From: a virus
Reading direction: 5' to 3' (one strand)
DNA: 25,179 nucleotides
IMG/VR virus record: IMGVR_UViG_3300032893_000263
Span: 1-25,179 of that record
Each line of letters begins with the position of its first letter. The first letter of the stretch is position 1. Shown in pieces: positions 1 through 7,451 of the stretch. The notes beneath the pieces are model-generated. The model ran no database searches. It had not been told where the DNA came from and worked only from the letters and a program-made list of their open reading frames with translations. Made by a program: the position numbers and the translations under genes.

Positions 1-9
1 GCCAAATTC

Positions 10-23
10 TTTCGATGTCGAAA
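10..23. promoter_or_regulatory. 14-bp palindrome, possible operator
   Basis: TTTCGATGTCGAAA has perfect 6-bp arms around a 2-bp spacer. It sits in a short AT-richer stretch at the left edge of a very GC-rich window, just ahead of the first gene. A regulator site is possible. The same bases are also open in the frame of the next gene, so this could equally be coding sequence cut by the window edge. Confidence 0.25.
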
Positions 24-52
24 TTCAGGGGGCAAACCCCGAGGATGCAGAA

Positions 53-280
53 ATGACGACCGACAACAAGGTGCGCGCCGTTTCCGTCGAGGTGCGGCTG
101 AAGTTGAGCGATGGCCAGACGCTCGAGATCGAGCTCGACGATCTTGACCAGGCGGAGACCACGCTCATGATGAACAAGGACATCATCGACGACCTAGATC
201 GGGGCGACATGATTCGGCGCTACCGGCATTCTGGTCGTGGGCACATCGCGCTCACGGCCTCGGGGCGGTGGAAGGAGTAG
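53..280 (+). CDS. Small acidic protein of unknown function upstream of terminase
   Basis: This encodes 75 aa that I do not recognise. The N-terminal half looks like a small beta-rich fold (alternating residues around VSVEVRLKLSDG). An acidic helical stretch follows (ELDDLDQAE, then DIIDDLDRGD), and the C terminus is basic (RRYRHSGRGH). The ATG at 53 has GAGG 8 nt upstream (41-44), a reasonable ribosome binding site. The frame stays open to the left window edge, so a longer protein starting outside the window cannot be excluded. Its place directly before the small terminase gene suggests the end of an early or regulatory block, or a packaging accessory, but nothing in the sequence proves a role. 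Confidence 0.6.
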   Translation: MTTDNKVRAVSVEVRLKLSDGQTLEIELDDLDQAETTLMMNKDIIDDLDRGDMIRRYRHSGRGHIALTASGRWKE

Positions 281-311
281 CGTCCACGCGCCGCGTGAAT
301 CTCGTGGCATG
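281..311 (+). promoter_or_regulatory. Repeated YGTCCAC start-linked element, site 1 (terminase)
   Basis: CGTCCAC at 281-287 begins directly after the TAG stop of the upstream gene. A -10-like hexamer GAATCT lies at 297-302, and the ATG of the small terminase is at 309. There are 21 nt between TCCAC and ATG, and no convincing Shine-Dalgarno. This is the first of ten matching sites and is proposed as a promoter giving a leaderless transcript for the packaging genes. Confidence 0.5.
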
Positions 312-791
312 CCGGCGGGACGACCGCGCAAGCCGCGCGCGCTGAAGAAGCTCGAAGGGACCGACCGGAGCGACCGCGCGAACGCGCGCGCGCCGCAGAT
401 CGAGGCCGCGCGGCTGCCACCGGCGCCGAAAGACCTCACCGCGCTCGAGCGCCGCGCCTGGTCGACGCTCGCAAAGGTGGTCGACCCGCTGAAGGTCGCC
501 GCGCCGGCCGACGTCGTCGCGTTCCGGCAGATGGCGGTGAGCCTCGCGATGATCGACCGCGCGCGCGACGAGCTCGAGGAGTACGGCGATCTCACCTACG
601 AGGTCGTCACTGAGACCGGGACGTCGTACCGGAAGCGGCCGCAGGTCGAGATCATCGCCACCTACAAGACGCTGCTCGGGCGCGAGCTCGCGCACTTCGG
701 CCTGACGCCGGCCGACCGCGAGCGCGTCTCGCGCATCGGGGAGGACGGCGCGGCCGATCCGCTCGACGAGTTCGCGGTGGGTGCCGGGTGA
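309..791 (+). CDS. terS: Terminase small subunit (P27 family)
   Basis: This 160-aa protein should be the DNA-recognition subunit of the packaging motor, which binds phage DNA and hands it to the large subunit. The start MPAGRPRKP is a typical opening of P27-type small terminases (a GRP-P motif followed by a basic helix). After it come a helical core with LPPAPKDLTALERRAW (about residues 34-50) and a C-terminal helical region containing the GLTPADRERV motif (about 136-145), a hallmark of the family. A longer frame opens at 237 but overlaps the previous gene; ATG 309 fits both the family N terminus and the upstream repeated element. The gene overlaps the large terminase start by 4 nt (GTGA), so the two are translationally coupled. 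Confidence 0.9.
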   Translation: MPAGRPRKPRALKKLEGTDRSDRANARAPQIEAARLPPAPKDLTALERRAWSTLAKVVDPLKVAAPADVVAFRQMAVSLAMIDRARDELEEYGDLTYEVVTETGTSYRKRPQVEIIATYKTLLGRELAHFGLTPADRERVSRIGEDGAADPLDEFAVGAG

Positions 792-2539
792 CGCGCAAGA
801 AGACCCAGGCGGCCGCCGCGGCGCCCCCAATGGACCCCCACGTCGCGAAGGCGCGCGACTACTGCCTCAAGGTGCTCGCTGGCGAGCTGCCCGCGTGCAA
901 GTTCGTGCGCCAGGCCTGCGCGCGGCAGATGAAGGACCTCGCCCGCGCGAGCTCGAACGACCCTGAGTTCCCCTACTACTTCGACGAGGCCGCCGCCGGC
1001 CGCGCGTGCCGGTTCCTCGAGCAGCTGCCGCACGTGAAGGGCCCGAAGCGAGGCGAGCTGCTCAAGCTCGAGCTCTGGCAGTGCTTCATCGTGACGACGG
1101 TGCATGGGTGGAAGCGCCGCTCGAACGGCTGCCGGCGCTTCCGGCGCGCGTACATCGAGGTCCCGCGCGGCAACGGGAAGAGCTTTCTGCTCTCGGGCGA
1201 GGGCCTGCTCGGGCTCGCCGCCGACGGTGAGGGCGGCGCCGACGTCTACAGCGCGGCCACGACGACCGACCAGGCGAACATCACCCGCGGCGACGCCGAC
1301 GCGATGCTCGTCGCCCGGCCGGCACTGGCGAAGAAGCTGGGGCTCAAGCGCACCACGCACGCCATCTTCCAGCCCGGGACGAACAGCACCTTCAAGGCGC
1401 TCTCGCGCGAGGCGAAGAACCAGGAGGGCAAGAACATCCACTTCGCCCTCGTCGACGAGCTCCATGCCCACCCGACGCGCGAGACCTGGGACGTGGTCAT
1501 CATGGGCGCGGCGAAGCGCACGCAGTCGCTCGTCTGGGCCATCACCACCGCCGGCGTCGACATGTCGGGCATCTGCTACGAGATCCGCGGCGGCGTGGTG
1601 AAGATGCTTGACGGCGCGCCGAACGAGCAGCTCTTCGGCATCATCTACACCATCGACGAGGGCGACGACTGGAAGGCGGAGTCGAGCTGGGTGAAGGCGA
1701 ACCCCAACTGGCACGCGTCCATCGACGTCGACCTGTTCCGCATGGACGCGACCGAGGCGATGCAGACCGCGTCGAAGGAAAACAACTTCAAGACGAAGCA
1801 CCTGAACGTCTGGTGCAACGCCGACGTCGCGTGGATGCAGATGAGCGCGTGGGACGCGTGCGCCGACCCGACGCTGAAGGAGTCGGACTTCGCCGGCCAA
1901 AAGTGCGTGCTGGGGCTCGATTTGGCCAGCAAAGTCGACCTCGCCTCGAAGGCGAAGCTCTTCTTCCGCGACCTGCCGATCCCCGGCAGCGAGCCGGTGC
2001 AGCACGAGCGGCACTACTACCTGTTCGTGCAGAACTACCTCCCCGAGGGCGCCGTCGAGCGGAGCAAGAACGCGCAGTATCCCGGCTGGGCGAAAGAGGG
2101 CCGCATTCGAACGACGCCGGGCGACGTGCTCGACTTCGAGGCGATCAAGGTCGACCTGCGGGCTGACCGCGTGCAGCACCAGGTGCAGGAGGTCGCGTAC
2201 GACCCGTGGCAGGCGCTCCAGCTCTCGAACGAGCTGCAGGGCGAGGGCGCGACGATGGTCGAGCTCGCGCCGAACGTGCAGAACTTCTCCGCGCCGATGA
2301 AGGAGCTCGAGGCGCTGACGCTCACGAAGCGGCTGCACCATACGGGCGACCCCGTGCTCCGCTGGGCGGTGTCGAACGTCATCTGCCACCGCGACGCGAA
2401 GGACAACATCTACCCGCGCAAGGAACGGCCCGAGAACAAGATCGACCCGGTGGTCGCGACGCTCACCGCGCTGAATCGCGCGATGCTCGCGCCTTCGACC
2501 GTGAGCATCTATGAGGGGCGCGGCTTCCTGCAGTTGTAG
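788..2539 (+). CDS. terL: Terminase large subunit (Terminase_1 type)
   Basis: This 583-aa protein is the ATP-driven DNA packaging motor and headful/cos nuclease. The N-terminal ATPase has Walker A PRGNGKS (about residues 126-132), Walker B ALVDE (220-224) and a coupling motif TTAG (about 253-256). The C-terminal RNase H-like nuclease begins near residue 370, with LGLDLA placing a metal-binding Asp at about 378; the next acidic residues are expected around the VAYDPWQ segment. Length is normal for the family. The start is GTG in a GTGA overlap with terS. The segment after the first nuclease Asp reads VDLASKAKLFF and looks slightly drifted from the usual D-x-S/D pattern, but the fold should still hold. 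It acts at the portal vertex during head filling. Confidence 0.95.
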   Translation: MTRKKTQAAAAAPPMDPHVAKARDYCLKVLAGELPACKFVRQACARQMKDLARASSNDPEFPYYFDEAAAGRACRFLEQLPHVKGPKRGELLKLELWQCFIVTTVHGWKRRSNGCRRFRRAYIEVPRGNGKSFLLSGEGLLGLAADGEGGADVYSAATTTDQANITRGDADAMLVARPALAKKLGLKRTTHAIFQPGTNSTFKALSREAKNQEGKNIHFALVDELHAHPTRETWDVVIMGAAKRTQSLVWAITTAGVDMSGICYEIRGGVVKMLDGAPNEQLFGIIYTIDEGDDWKAESSWVKANPNWHASIDVDLFRMDATEAMQTASKENNFKTKHLNVWCNADVAWMQMSAWDACADPTLKESDFAGQKCVLGLDLASKVDLASKAKLFFRDLPIPGSEPVQHERHYYLFVQNYLPEGAVERSKNAQYPGWAKEGRIRTTPGDVLDFEAIKVDLRADRVQHQVQEVAYDPWQALQLSNELQGEGATMVELAPNVQNFSAPMKELEALTLTKRLHHTGDPVLRWAVSNVICHRDAKDNIYPRKERPENKIDPVVATLTALNRAMLAPSTVSIYEGRGFLQL

Positions 2540-2570
2540 CGTCCACGTCCGCGCGTAGCGTCGCCGCATG
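2540..2570 (+). promoter_or_regulatory. Repeated YGTCCAC start-linked element, site 2
   Basis: CGTCCAC at 2540-2546 directly follows the TAG stop of terL. The hexamer TAGCGT is at 2556-2561 (it fits TANNNT) and ATG is at 2568, 21 nt after TCCAC. There is no Shine-Dalgarno between hexamer and ATG. Site 1 has the same arrangement, including the preceding TAG. Confidence 0.5.
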
Positions 2571-2924
2571 GAAAAGCTCCAGCTGGTCGCGCACTTCGCA
2601 GCAGCCATCATCACGAAGCAGATCGAGACCGGGGTCAAACACCCCAGCCCGGCGCTCATCAAGGAAGCGGTCGAGACGGCCGAGGCCGTCGTCGACCAGC
2701 TCGGCGGCGTCCTCGCGGATGACCTCGAGAAGCGCATCACCGACGAGGTCATTCAGCGCGCCGAGCTGGACCTGAAGGTCATCGGCGAAGGCCTGAAGAA
2801 GGCCACGGCCGACTTCAATGCGCGCCTGGCCGCGCTCGAGGCGGCGGTGAAGACTCCGGCGGCCGCAGTGGCTCCATCCACCGGCAGCGCGACCCCCGCC
2901 GGCGCCGACACCTCGAAGAAGTAA
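2568..2924 (+). CDS. Small helical protein between terminase and portal, unknown function
   Basis: This encodes 118 aa that I do not recognise. Residues 1-90 look almost fully alpha-helical with heptad-like spacing (KEAVETAEAVVDQLGG, then DLEKRITDEV), so a coiled coil or helical bundle is likely. The C-terminal tail, about 25 residues, is Ala/Pro/Thr/Ser-rich and probably disordered, ending in DTSKK. It lacks a signal peptide and membrane segment. Its place between terL and portal suggests a packaging or portal-linked accessory, or a small regulator carried as an extra gene. The ATG is fixed by the upstream repeated element. The next gene starts 17 nt downstream. Confidence 0.75.
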   Translation: MEKLQLVAHFAAAIITKQIETGVKHPSPALIKEAVETAEAVVDQLGGVLADDLEKRITDEVIQRAELDLKVIGEGLKKATADFNARLAALEAAVKTPAAAVAPSTGSATPAGADTSKK

Positions 2925-2941
2925 CCGCGGGCCGCTGACCG

Positions 2942-4594
2942 GTGATCAAGGGCCTGTTCGCGTCGTTCCTGAACCTCTTCCGGCGCGGCGATGACCCGCG
3001 CCGGGAGATTCGGTACGCTCTGCCCTACCCGGTCTCCGGGCTCAACCTCACGCCCGACGAGATGCTGTCGGTGGCCGCGGTCTGGGCCTGCATCGACGCG
3101 ATCGCCAGTCACATCGCGAGCTGTCCGTGGAACGTCTACCAGCCGCAGGGCCCGCACAAGAAGACCCTGCTCTACGACGACCCGCTGGCCGACATTCTCA
3201 ACGTCGAGCCGAACCCCGAGATGACCGCGATGGGGTTCCGCGAGTCGATGCTCTTCCAGGGCATCGCGTGGGGCAACAGCTACGCGGAAATCGTCCGCGA
3301 CGGCGGCGGCCGCGTCGCCCAGCTCTGGCCGCTCATCACGAACCGCATGCAGCCCATGCGCGATGAGAAGTGGAACCTCGTCTACCGCTACCGGCAGCTG
3401 GACGGCGAGTACGTCGACCTGCCCGCGAGCAAGGTCTTCCACCTCCGCGGGCCCGGGCTCTACGGGTTGCTCGGCGAGAACGTCGTGGCGCGCGCGGCGA
3501 AGAGCATCTCGGTGGCGGCCGCGCAGGACCGTTACGCGGCGAGCTTCTTCGGCCAGGGCGCCTCACCGAGCGGCGTGCTGAAGCACAAGGGCAAGCTCTC
3601 GAAGGACGCCCAGGACCGCCTGAAGGACCAGTGGGCCGAGAAGAAGAAAGGGCCCGAGAACGCGCACAAGCCGCTCATCCTCGAAGAGGACATGGACTGG
3701 CAGGCCACCGGCCTCGAGCCCGAGAAGTCGCAGCTGACCGAGAGCCGCCAGTACAGCGTCGAGGACATCGCCCGCTGGTTCCGCGTGCCGCCGCACAAGA
3801 TTGGGCACCTGCTCCGCGCGACGTTCAGCAATATCGAGCAGCAGGACATCGAGTTCGTCCGCGGCTGCCTGCGACCGTGGTGCCGGCGGCTCGAGCAGGA
3901 GGCCTCACGCAAGCTGGTCCGACGAGACCGGGCGCCGTACAGGGTCACCGCCATCGATACCCGCGAGCTTGTGAAGGGCGACGCGGCGTCGCGCGCCGCC
4001 TACTACGCAAGCGGCCGGCAGAACGGCTGGCTCAACACGAACGAGATTCGGGCCGAAGAGGGCTACGACGAGATCGGCTCCGACGGCGACGTGTACCTGG
4101 TGAACGGCACGCTCAAGCCCATCGAGGACGTGCTCGAGCCGCCGGAACCGCCGAAGCCCCCGCCATTCCCGGGCGCGCCGGGCAGCCCGCCGGGCCTTCC
4201 GCCGGGCAAGAAGACCCCCGCTCCCGAGGAGTCGAGCGACGATTCCGAGGCGAAGAGCGACGGCCCCGAGGCGCGCACCGTCGCGCGCGCGGCGCTCACC
4301 GTCATTCTCGGCGGAGCGCTCGAGCGCTTCACCCGGCGGCTCGAGAATCGCCGCACCTCATTGAGTGGCAAGCCGAAGGCAGAGGTAGAAGCTGCCATCG
4401 CCGAAGAGCGCACGCGGCTCTGGGGACGGTTGCGCGCCGAGGCCGCCAGCGCCGCGCCTTTCACGACGCTGGTGCTCGGTCGCGACCTGGGGCCTGACGA
4501 TCTGGAGCGCGCTGCCGAGCTCGTCGCCGATGGCACACCAGCCGTCGACGCCGTGCTCAAGGCCCTGCCGGAGACTTGTCCACAGCCCGGGTGA
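2942..4594 (+). CDS. HK97-type portal protein with C-terminal extension
   Basis: This 550-aa protein forms the dodecameric ring at the capsid vertex through which DNA enters and to which the tail is joined. Family features include the WACIDAIASHIAS helix (about residues 48-60), the GNSYAEIVRDGGG wing segment (111-123), the FRVPPHKIGHL motif (280-290), NIEQQDIEFV (297-306) and LNTNEIRAEEG (364-374). The core ends near residue 398. A proline-rich linker follows (399-423), then an acidic Ser-rich stretch and about 110 extra residues that look helical. HK97 portals are usually 400-450 aa, so this extension is notable. The start is GTG with no clear Shine-Dalgarno. The last codons overlap the repeated element used by the protease gene. 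Confidence 0.92.
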   Translation: MIKGLFASFLNLFRRGDDPRREIRYALPYPVSGLNLTPDEMLSVAAVWACIDAIASHIASCPWNVYQPQGPHKKTLLYDDPLADILNVEPNPEMTAMGFRESMLFQGIAWGNSYAEIVRDGGGRVAQLWPLITNRMQPMRDEKWNLVYRYRQLDGEYVDLPASKVFHLRGPGLYGLLGENVVARAAKSISVAAAQDRYAASFFGQGASPSGVLKHKGKLSKDAQDRLKDQWAEKKKGPENAHKPLILEEDMDWQATGLEPEKSQLTESRQYSVEDIARWFRVPPHKIGHLLRATFSNIEQQDIEFVRGCLRPWCRRLEQEASRKLVRRDRAPYRVTAIDTRELVKGDAASRAAYYASGRQNGWLNTNEIRAEEGYDEIGSDGDVYLVNGTLKPIEDVLEPPEPPKPPPFPGAPGSPPGLPPGKKTPAPEESSDDSEAKSDGPEARTVARAALTVILGGALERFTRRLENRRTSLSGKPKAEVEAAIAEERTRLWGRLRAEAASAAPFTTLVLGRDLGPDDLERAAELVADGTPAVDAVLKALPETCPQPG

Positions 4595-4608
4595 CGCTGC
4601 TGGGCGTG
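4577..4608 (+). promoter_or_regulatory. Repeated YGTCCAC start-linked element, site 3 (inside portal 3' end)
   Basis: TGTCCAC at 4577-4583 lies inside the last codons of the portal gene. The hexamer GACGCT is at 4593-4598 and the slot is GTG at 4606, 22 nt after TCCAC. This occurrence overlaps coding sequence, so the element is not just intergenic filler. It favours GTG 4606 over the TTG at 4576 as the protease start. Confidence 0.45.
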
Positions 4609-5472
4609 AACAGAGCGCTCATCAGGGCTGGCATGCTGGCGAACGAGTTCCGGGCCGCACGCGCCGTCTTCAGCGGTACGCCGCGGGGCGCGTACGCGCT
4701 CGCGGTCGTCCAGAAGGCCGAGAAGCGGCCGCCCATCTTCAACGTGGCGGAGGGCACCGACACCGGCGAGCTCTACGTCTATGAGACCATCGGCTTCGAC
4801 TGCTTCGCCGAGAACGGCGGCGTCACGGCGAACAAGGTCAAGGACGCGCTCGCGGAGATGAAGGGCGTGAAGACGCTCAACGTCTTCATCAACTCCGAGG
4901 GCGGCGACGTCTTTGAGGCGAAGAGCATCTACAGCCAGCTGCAGCGCTTTGACGCCGAGAAGGTCGTGCACATCGACGGCCTGGCGGCGAGCGCGGCGAC
5001 GCTCGTCGCGATGGCCGGCGACCGCATCGTCAGCAGCCCGGTCGCGACCTGGATGGTGCATGAGGCCTGGTCGGGGGCGATGGGCAACGCCGCGGACATG
5101 CGCGCGTACGCGGACATCCTCGACCTCGAGAGCCAGAGCATCGCGGACGTCTACGCGAAGCAGACCGGCGGCACGCCGCAGGAGATGCGCGAGCTGATGC
5201 TCGCCGAGACGTGGATGAACGCGCAGCAGTCGCTCGAGAAGGGCTTCAGCGACGAGCTCGCGGGTGACGACGAGGACGACGACGAGAACGATGGCGAGGA
5301 GTCGTCCGAGACGATGAACCGCCCCCGCTCGCCGCTCACCATCGCCGCTGCGGTGACGCAGCAGCGCATCAAGAGCCTTTCGCCGGCGGAGCTGATGGCC
5401 GCCCGCGCCCAGATGCATCGAACGAATCACCCGGGCCAGCCCGGAAAGAAGCGCGAGCCGGCCAGCCGGTAG
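4606..5472 (+). CDS. Prohead maturation protease, ClpP/S14 type
   Basis: This 288-aa protein should cleave the capsid N-terminal scaffold inside the prohead. The ClpP-like fold shows INSEGGDVFEA (about residues 95-105, oxyanion/GG segment), the nucleophile Ser129 in GLAASAAT, His152 in WMVHEAW and a likely third residue Asp173 in ILDLES. The segment ETWMNAQQSLEKGFSDEL (201-218) is typical of the S14 C-terminal part. A run of Asp/Glu follows (about 221-235), then a basic tail of about 50 residues ending in KKREPASR. This tail may act as an extra scaffolding or targeting piece. I chose GTG 4606 from the repeated upstream element; it lies 11 nt after the portal stop. The TTG at 4576 would add 10 residues and overlap portal. 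Confidence 0.9.
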   Translation: MNRALIRAGMLANEFRAARAVFSGTPRGAYALAVVQKAEKRPPIFNVAEGTDTGELYVYETIGFDCFAENGGVTANKVKDALAEMKGVKTLNVFINSEGGDVFEAKSIYSQLQRFDAEKVVHIDGLAASAATLVAMAGDRIVSSPVATWMVHEAWSGAMGNAADMRAYADILDLESQSIADVYAKQTGGTPQEMRELMLAETWMNAQQSLEKGFSDELAGDDEDDDENDGEESSETMNRPRSPLTIAAAVTQQRIKSLSPAELMAARAQMHRTNHPGQPGKKREPASR

Positions 5473-5508
5473 CGCGCGCCCACCCCGCTGCACACCCGAG
5501 AGAACACG

Positions 5509-6909
5509 ATGAGCACCGACAAGAAGAAGACCCCGAAGCAGAGCGGCGTGCCGCTCGACGAGCTGCACAACCGCCTGCAGGACCTCGCCGACCAGGCGAA
5601 GGTCATCGAGAACCAGGCCGACGCGGAGCACCGCGACATGACGGCTGAGGAGCTCGAGGACGTCGCGAAGATCCAGGCGGCCTTCAAGGAGACGGAGAAG
5701 CTCATCGCGGCCCGCGAGGCGAACGCCGAGATGCAGTCGAAGCTGCGCGTGCCGCAGCCGCGCGTCACCCAGCCCATCGACGGCCCCGAGGCCGCTGACG
5801 ATGAAGGCGGTGACGAGCCCCCGCGCTACGTGAAGCCGCAGCGCCGGCGCTTCGAGGGCGGCATGCCCGCGGGCCTCACGAAGGGCAAGTGGGGCTTCCG
5901 CAGCATGGGCGAGTTCGCCATGGCGGCGATGGCCACCAGGCACGGCAAGCCGGACGCGCGCATCCTGAACGCGCCGTCGACGTACGGCTCCGAGGGCCAG
6001 AACCAGGACGGCGGCTTCGCGGTCCCGCCGGACTTCCGCGAGGACATCGTCAAACAGGTGATGGGCGAGGAGTCGCTCCTGAGCCGCTGCGACCAGCAGA
6101 TCACCCAGAGCAACTCGCTCAGCCTCCCGCTCGACACGGTCTCGCCCTGGGACACCTCGACGGGCGTGACGACTCAGTGGCTCGGTGAAGGCGCGGCCGC
6201 GACGCCCACGAAGCCCAGCCTCGGTGCGCTCGAGACGAAGCTGAACAAGCTCGTCGCGTTCGTTGCGCTCACCGACGAGCTCGTGAAGGACGTCTCGGCG
6301 ATGACGCGGTGGCTCGAGTCGAAGGTGCCCGAGAAGTTCACCTCGGCGCTGAACACCGCGTTGGTATCCGGCAGCGGCGTCGGTCAACCGATGGGTCTGC
6401 TGAACGCGAGCTGCAAGGTGATCGCGGCCGCGAAGTCGGGCCAGGGCGCCGGCACGGTCATCTACGAGAACATCGTGAAGATGTACTCGCGCCGGTACGG
6501 CCGGAACACGCAGAACTACATCTGGCTGATCAACCAGGACGTCGAGCCCCAGCTCCAGTCGATGATCGCGCCGGGCGCCACGTTCCCGGCGTACCTGCCG
6601 CCTGGCGGCCTTTCCGCCTCGCCGTACGGCATGCTGATGGGCCGGCCGGTGCTGCCGCTCGAGGCCTGCAGCGCGCTGGGCACCGAGGGAGACATCATCT
6701 TCTTCGACCCGACGCAGTACCTCATCGTGCTGCAGACGGAGCAGATGCGCGCCGACGTGTCGATGCACCTGTACTTCGACAGCGACCACCTCGCGTTCCG
6801 CTTCATCATGCGCGTGGGCGGCCAGCCGTACTGGAAGAGCGCCATCAGCCGGCAGAACGGCAGCAACACGCTGTCGCCGATCATCACGCTGAACAGCACG
6901 CGCACCTAA
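5509..6909 (+). CDS. Major capsid protein, HK97 fold
   Basis: This 466-aa protein builds the icosahedral shell. Residues 15-80 are a charged coiled coil acting as the built-in scaffold (delta domain). A Pro/acidic linker follows (81-115), then a basic patch QRRRF near 111-115, a plausible region for proteolytic release. The HK97-fold part starts around GKWGFRSMGEF (126-136), with GGFAVPPDF (168-176), VALTDELVKD (252-261) and GSGVGQPMGLLN (288-299), all characteristic of the family. The C-terminal half carries the expected A-domain pattern ending in RVGGQPYWKSAI. The ATG has a weak CGAGAGA ribosome site. It sits 36 nt after the protease gene and is followed by a strong hairpin. Confidence 0.96.
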   Translation: MSTDKKKTPKQSGVPLDELHNRLQDLADQAKVIENQADAEHRDMTAEELEDVAKIQAAFKETEKLIAAREANAEMQSKLRVPQPRVTQPIDGPEAADDEGGDEPPRYVKPQRRRFEGGMPAGLTKGKWGFRSMGEFAMAAMATRHGKPDARILNAPSTYGSEGQNQDGGFAVPPDFREDIVKQVMGEESLLSRCDQQITQSNSLSLPLDTVSPWDTSTGVTTQWLGEGAAATPTKPSLGALETKLNKLVAFVALTDELVKDVSAMTRWLESKVPEKFTSALNTALVSGSGVGQPMGLLNASCKVIAAAKSGQGAGTVIYENIVKMYSRRYGRNTQNYIWLINQDVEPQLQSMIAPGATFPAYLPPGGLSASPYGMLMGRPVLPLEACSALGTEGDIIFFDPTQYLIVLQTEQMRADVSMHLYFDSDHLAFRFIMRVGGQPYWKSAISRQNGSNTLSPIITLNSTRT

Positions 6910-6923
6910 GCCACCCCCGAATC

Positions 6924-6952
6924 GAGGCCCGGCGCTGAGCCGGCCGGGCCTC
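6924..6952 (+). terminator. GC-rich hairpin after the capsid gene
   Basis: GAGGCCCGGC (6924-6933) pairs perfectly with GCCGGGCCTC (6943-6952) around a 9-nt loop. A pyrimidine-rich stretch follows (TTCGCCCCTTTCC), with no real T-run. It lies 15 nt after the capsid stop, in the largest gap so far. It could be a partial terminator or an RNA-stabilising 3' end that keeps capsid mRNA abundant. Transcription must pass it to reach the tail genes unless another promoter exists. Confidence 0.6.
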
Positions 6953-7004
6953 TTCGCCCCTTTCCTCTCAACCCTTTCCCAACAGCAGCAGAAGGAACCA
7001 GAAC

Positions 7005-7430
7005 ATGAGAACCGATCTTCACAGCGAAATCGTGGTGCAGCCGGCGATCGACCCGGCCGCCATCTACAACTCGAACGGCACGAAGACGGGTGCCATCATC
7101 GACACGCAGGGCTATGAGGCCCTCGAGTTCGCCCTGCAGGCGGGCGTGCTCACCGACGGCACGTGGACCTCGGCGGTCTACGCCGGCAACGCCTCGGACA
7201 TGTCCGACGAGGCCGACATCTCGGCGACCGGCCTCATCGGCGTCACCGCGGGCCCGTCGTTCGCCATCACCGACGACAGCACGGTGAAGCGCGTCGGCGT
7301 GAACCTCGCGAAGGTGGGCAAGCGCTACTACCGCATCAAGGCCACCCAGGCGGCCGCGACGACCGGTGGCTACTTCTGCGGGAGCGCCATCCTCGGCCTG
7401 CCGCGCTTCATGCCGACGTCGACGCCGTAA
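7005..7430 (+). CDS. Small post-capsid protein, possible capsid decoration
   Basis: This encodes 141 aa, predicted beta-rich and without a signal peptide or membrane segment. It contains repeated short hydrophobic strands (EALEFALQAGVL, then TWTSAVYAGN, then VKRVGVNLAKVGKRYYRIKA). Small proteins with this position and style, directly after the capsid gene, often bind the outside of the shell. I do not recognise a named family with certainty. The ATG has a good AGAAGGA ribosome site about 10 nt upstream. The capsid-gene hairpin lies upstream, so expression is probably high but set separately. Decoration is an inference from position and apparent fold. Confidence 0.8.
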   Translation: MRTDLHSEIVVQPAIDPAAIYNSNGTKTGAIIDTQGYEALEFALQAGVLTDGTWTSAVYAGNASDMSDEADISATGLIGVTAGPSFAITDDSTVKRVGVNLAKVGKRYYRIKATQAAATTGGYFCGSAILGLPRFMPTSTP

Positions 7431-7451
7431 TCGTCAAGGGAGAGCTCGCCG

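Noticed and set aside
662-2752. Open frame of 696 aa on the minus strand
   Set aside because: It is opposite the large terminase, with the same low-complexity composition of a codon-bias shadow and no domain.
4063-6789. Open frame of 908 aa on the minus strand
   Set aside because: It is antisense to portal, protease and capsid, which have clear family motifs. Long antisense frames are expected in very GC-rich coding DNA, and its sequence is Arg/His/Leu-rich without any recognisable domain.
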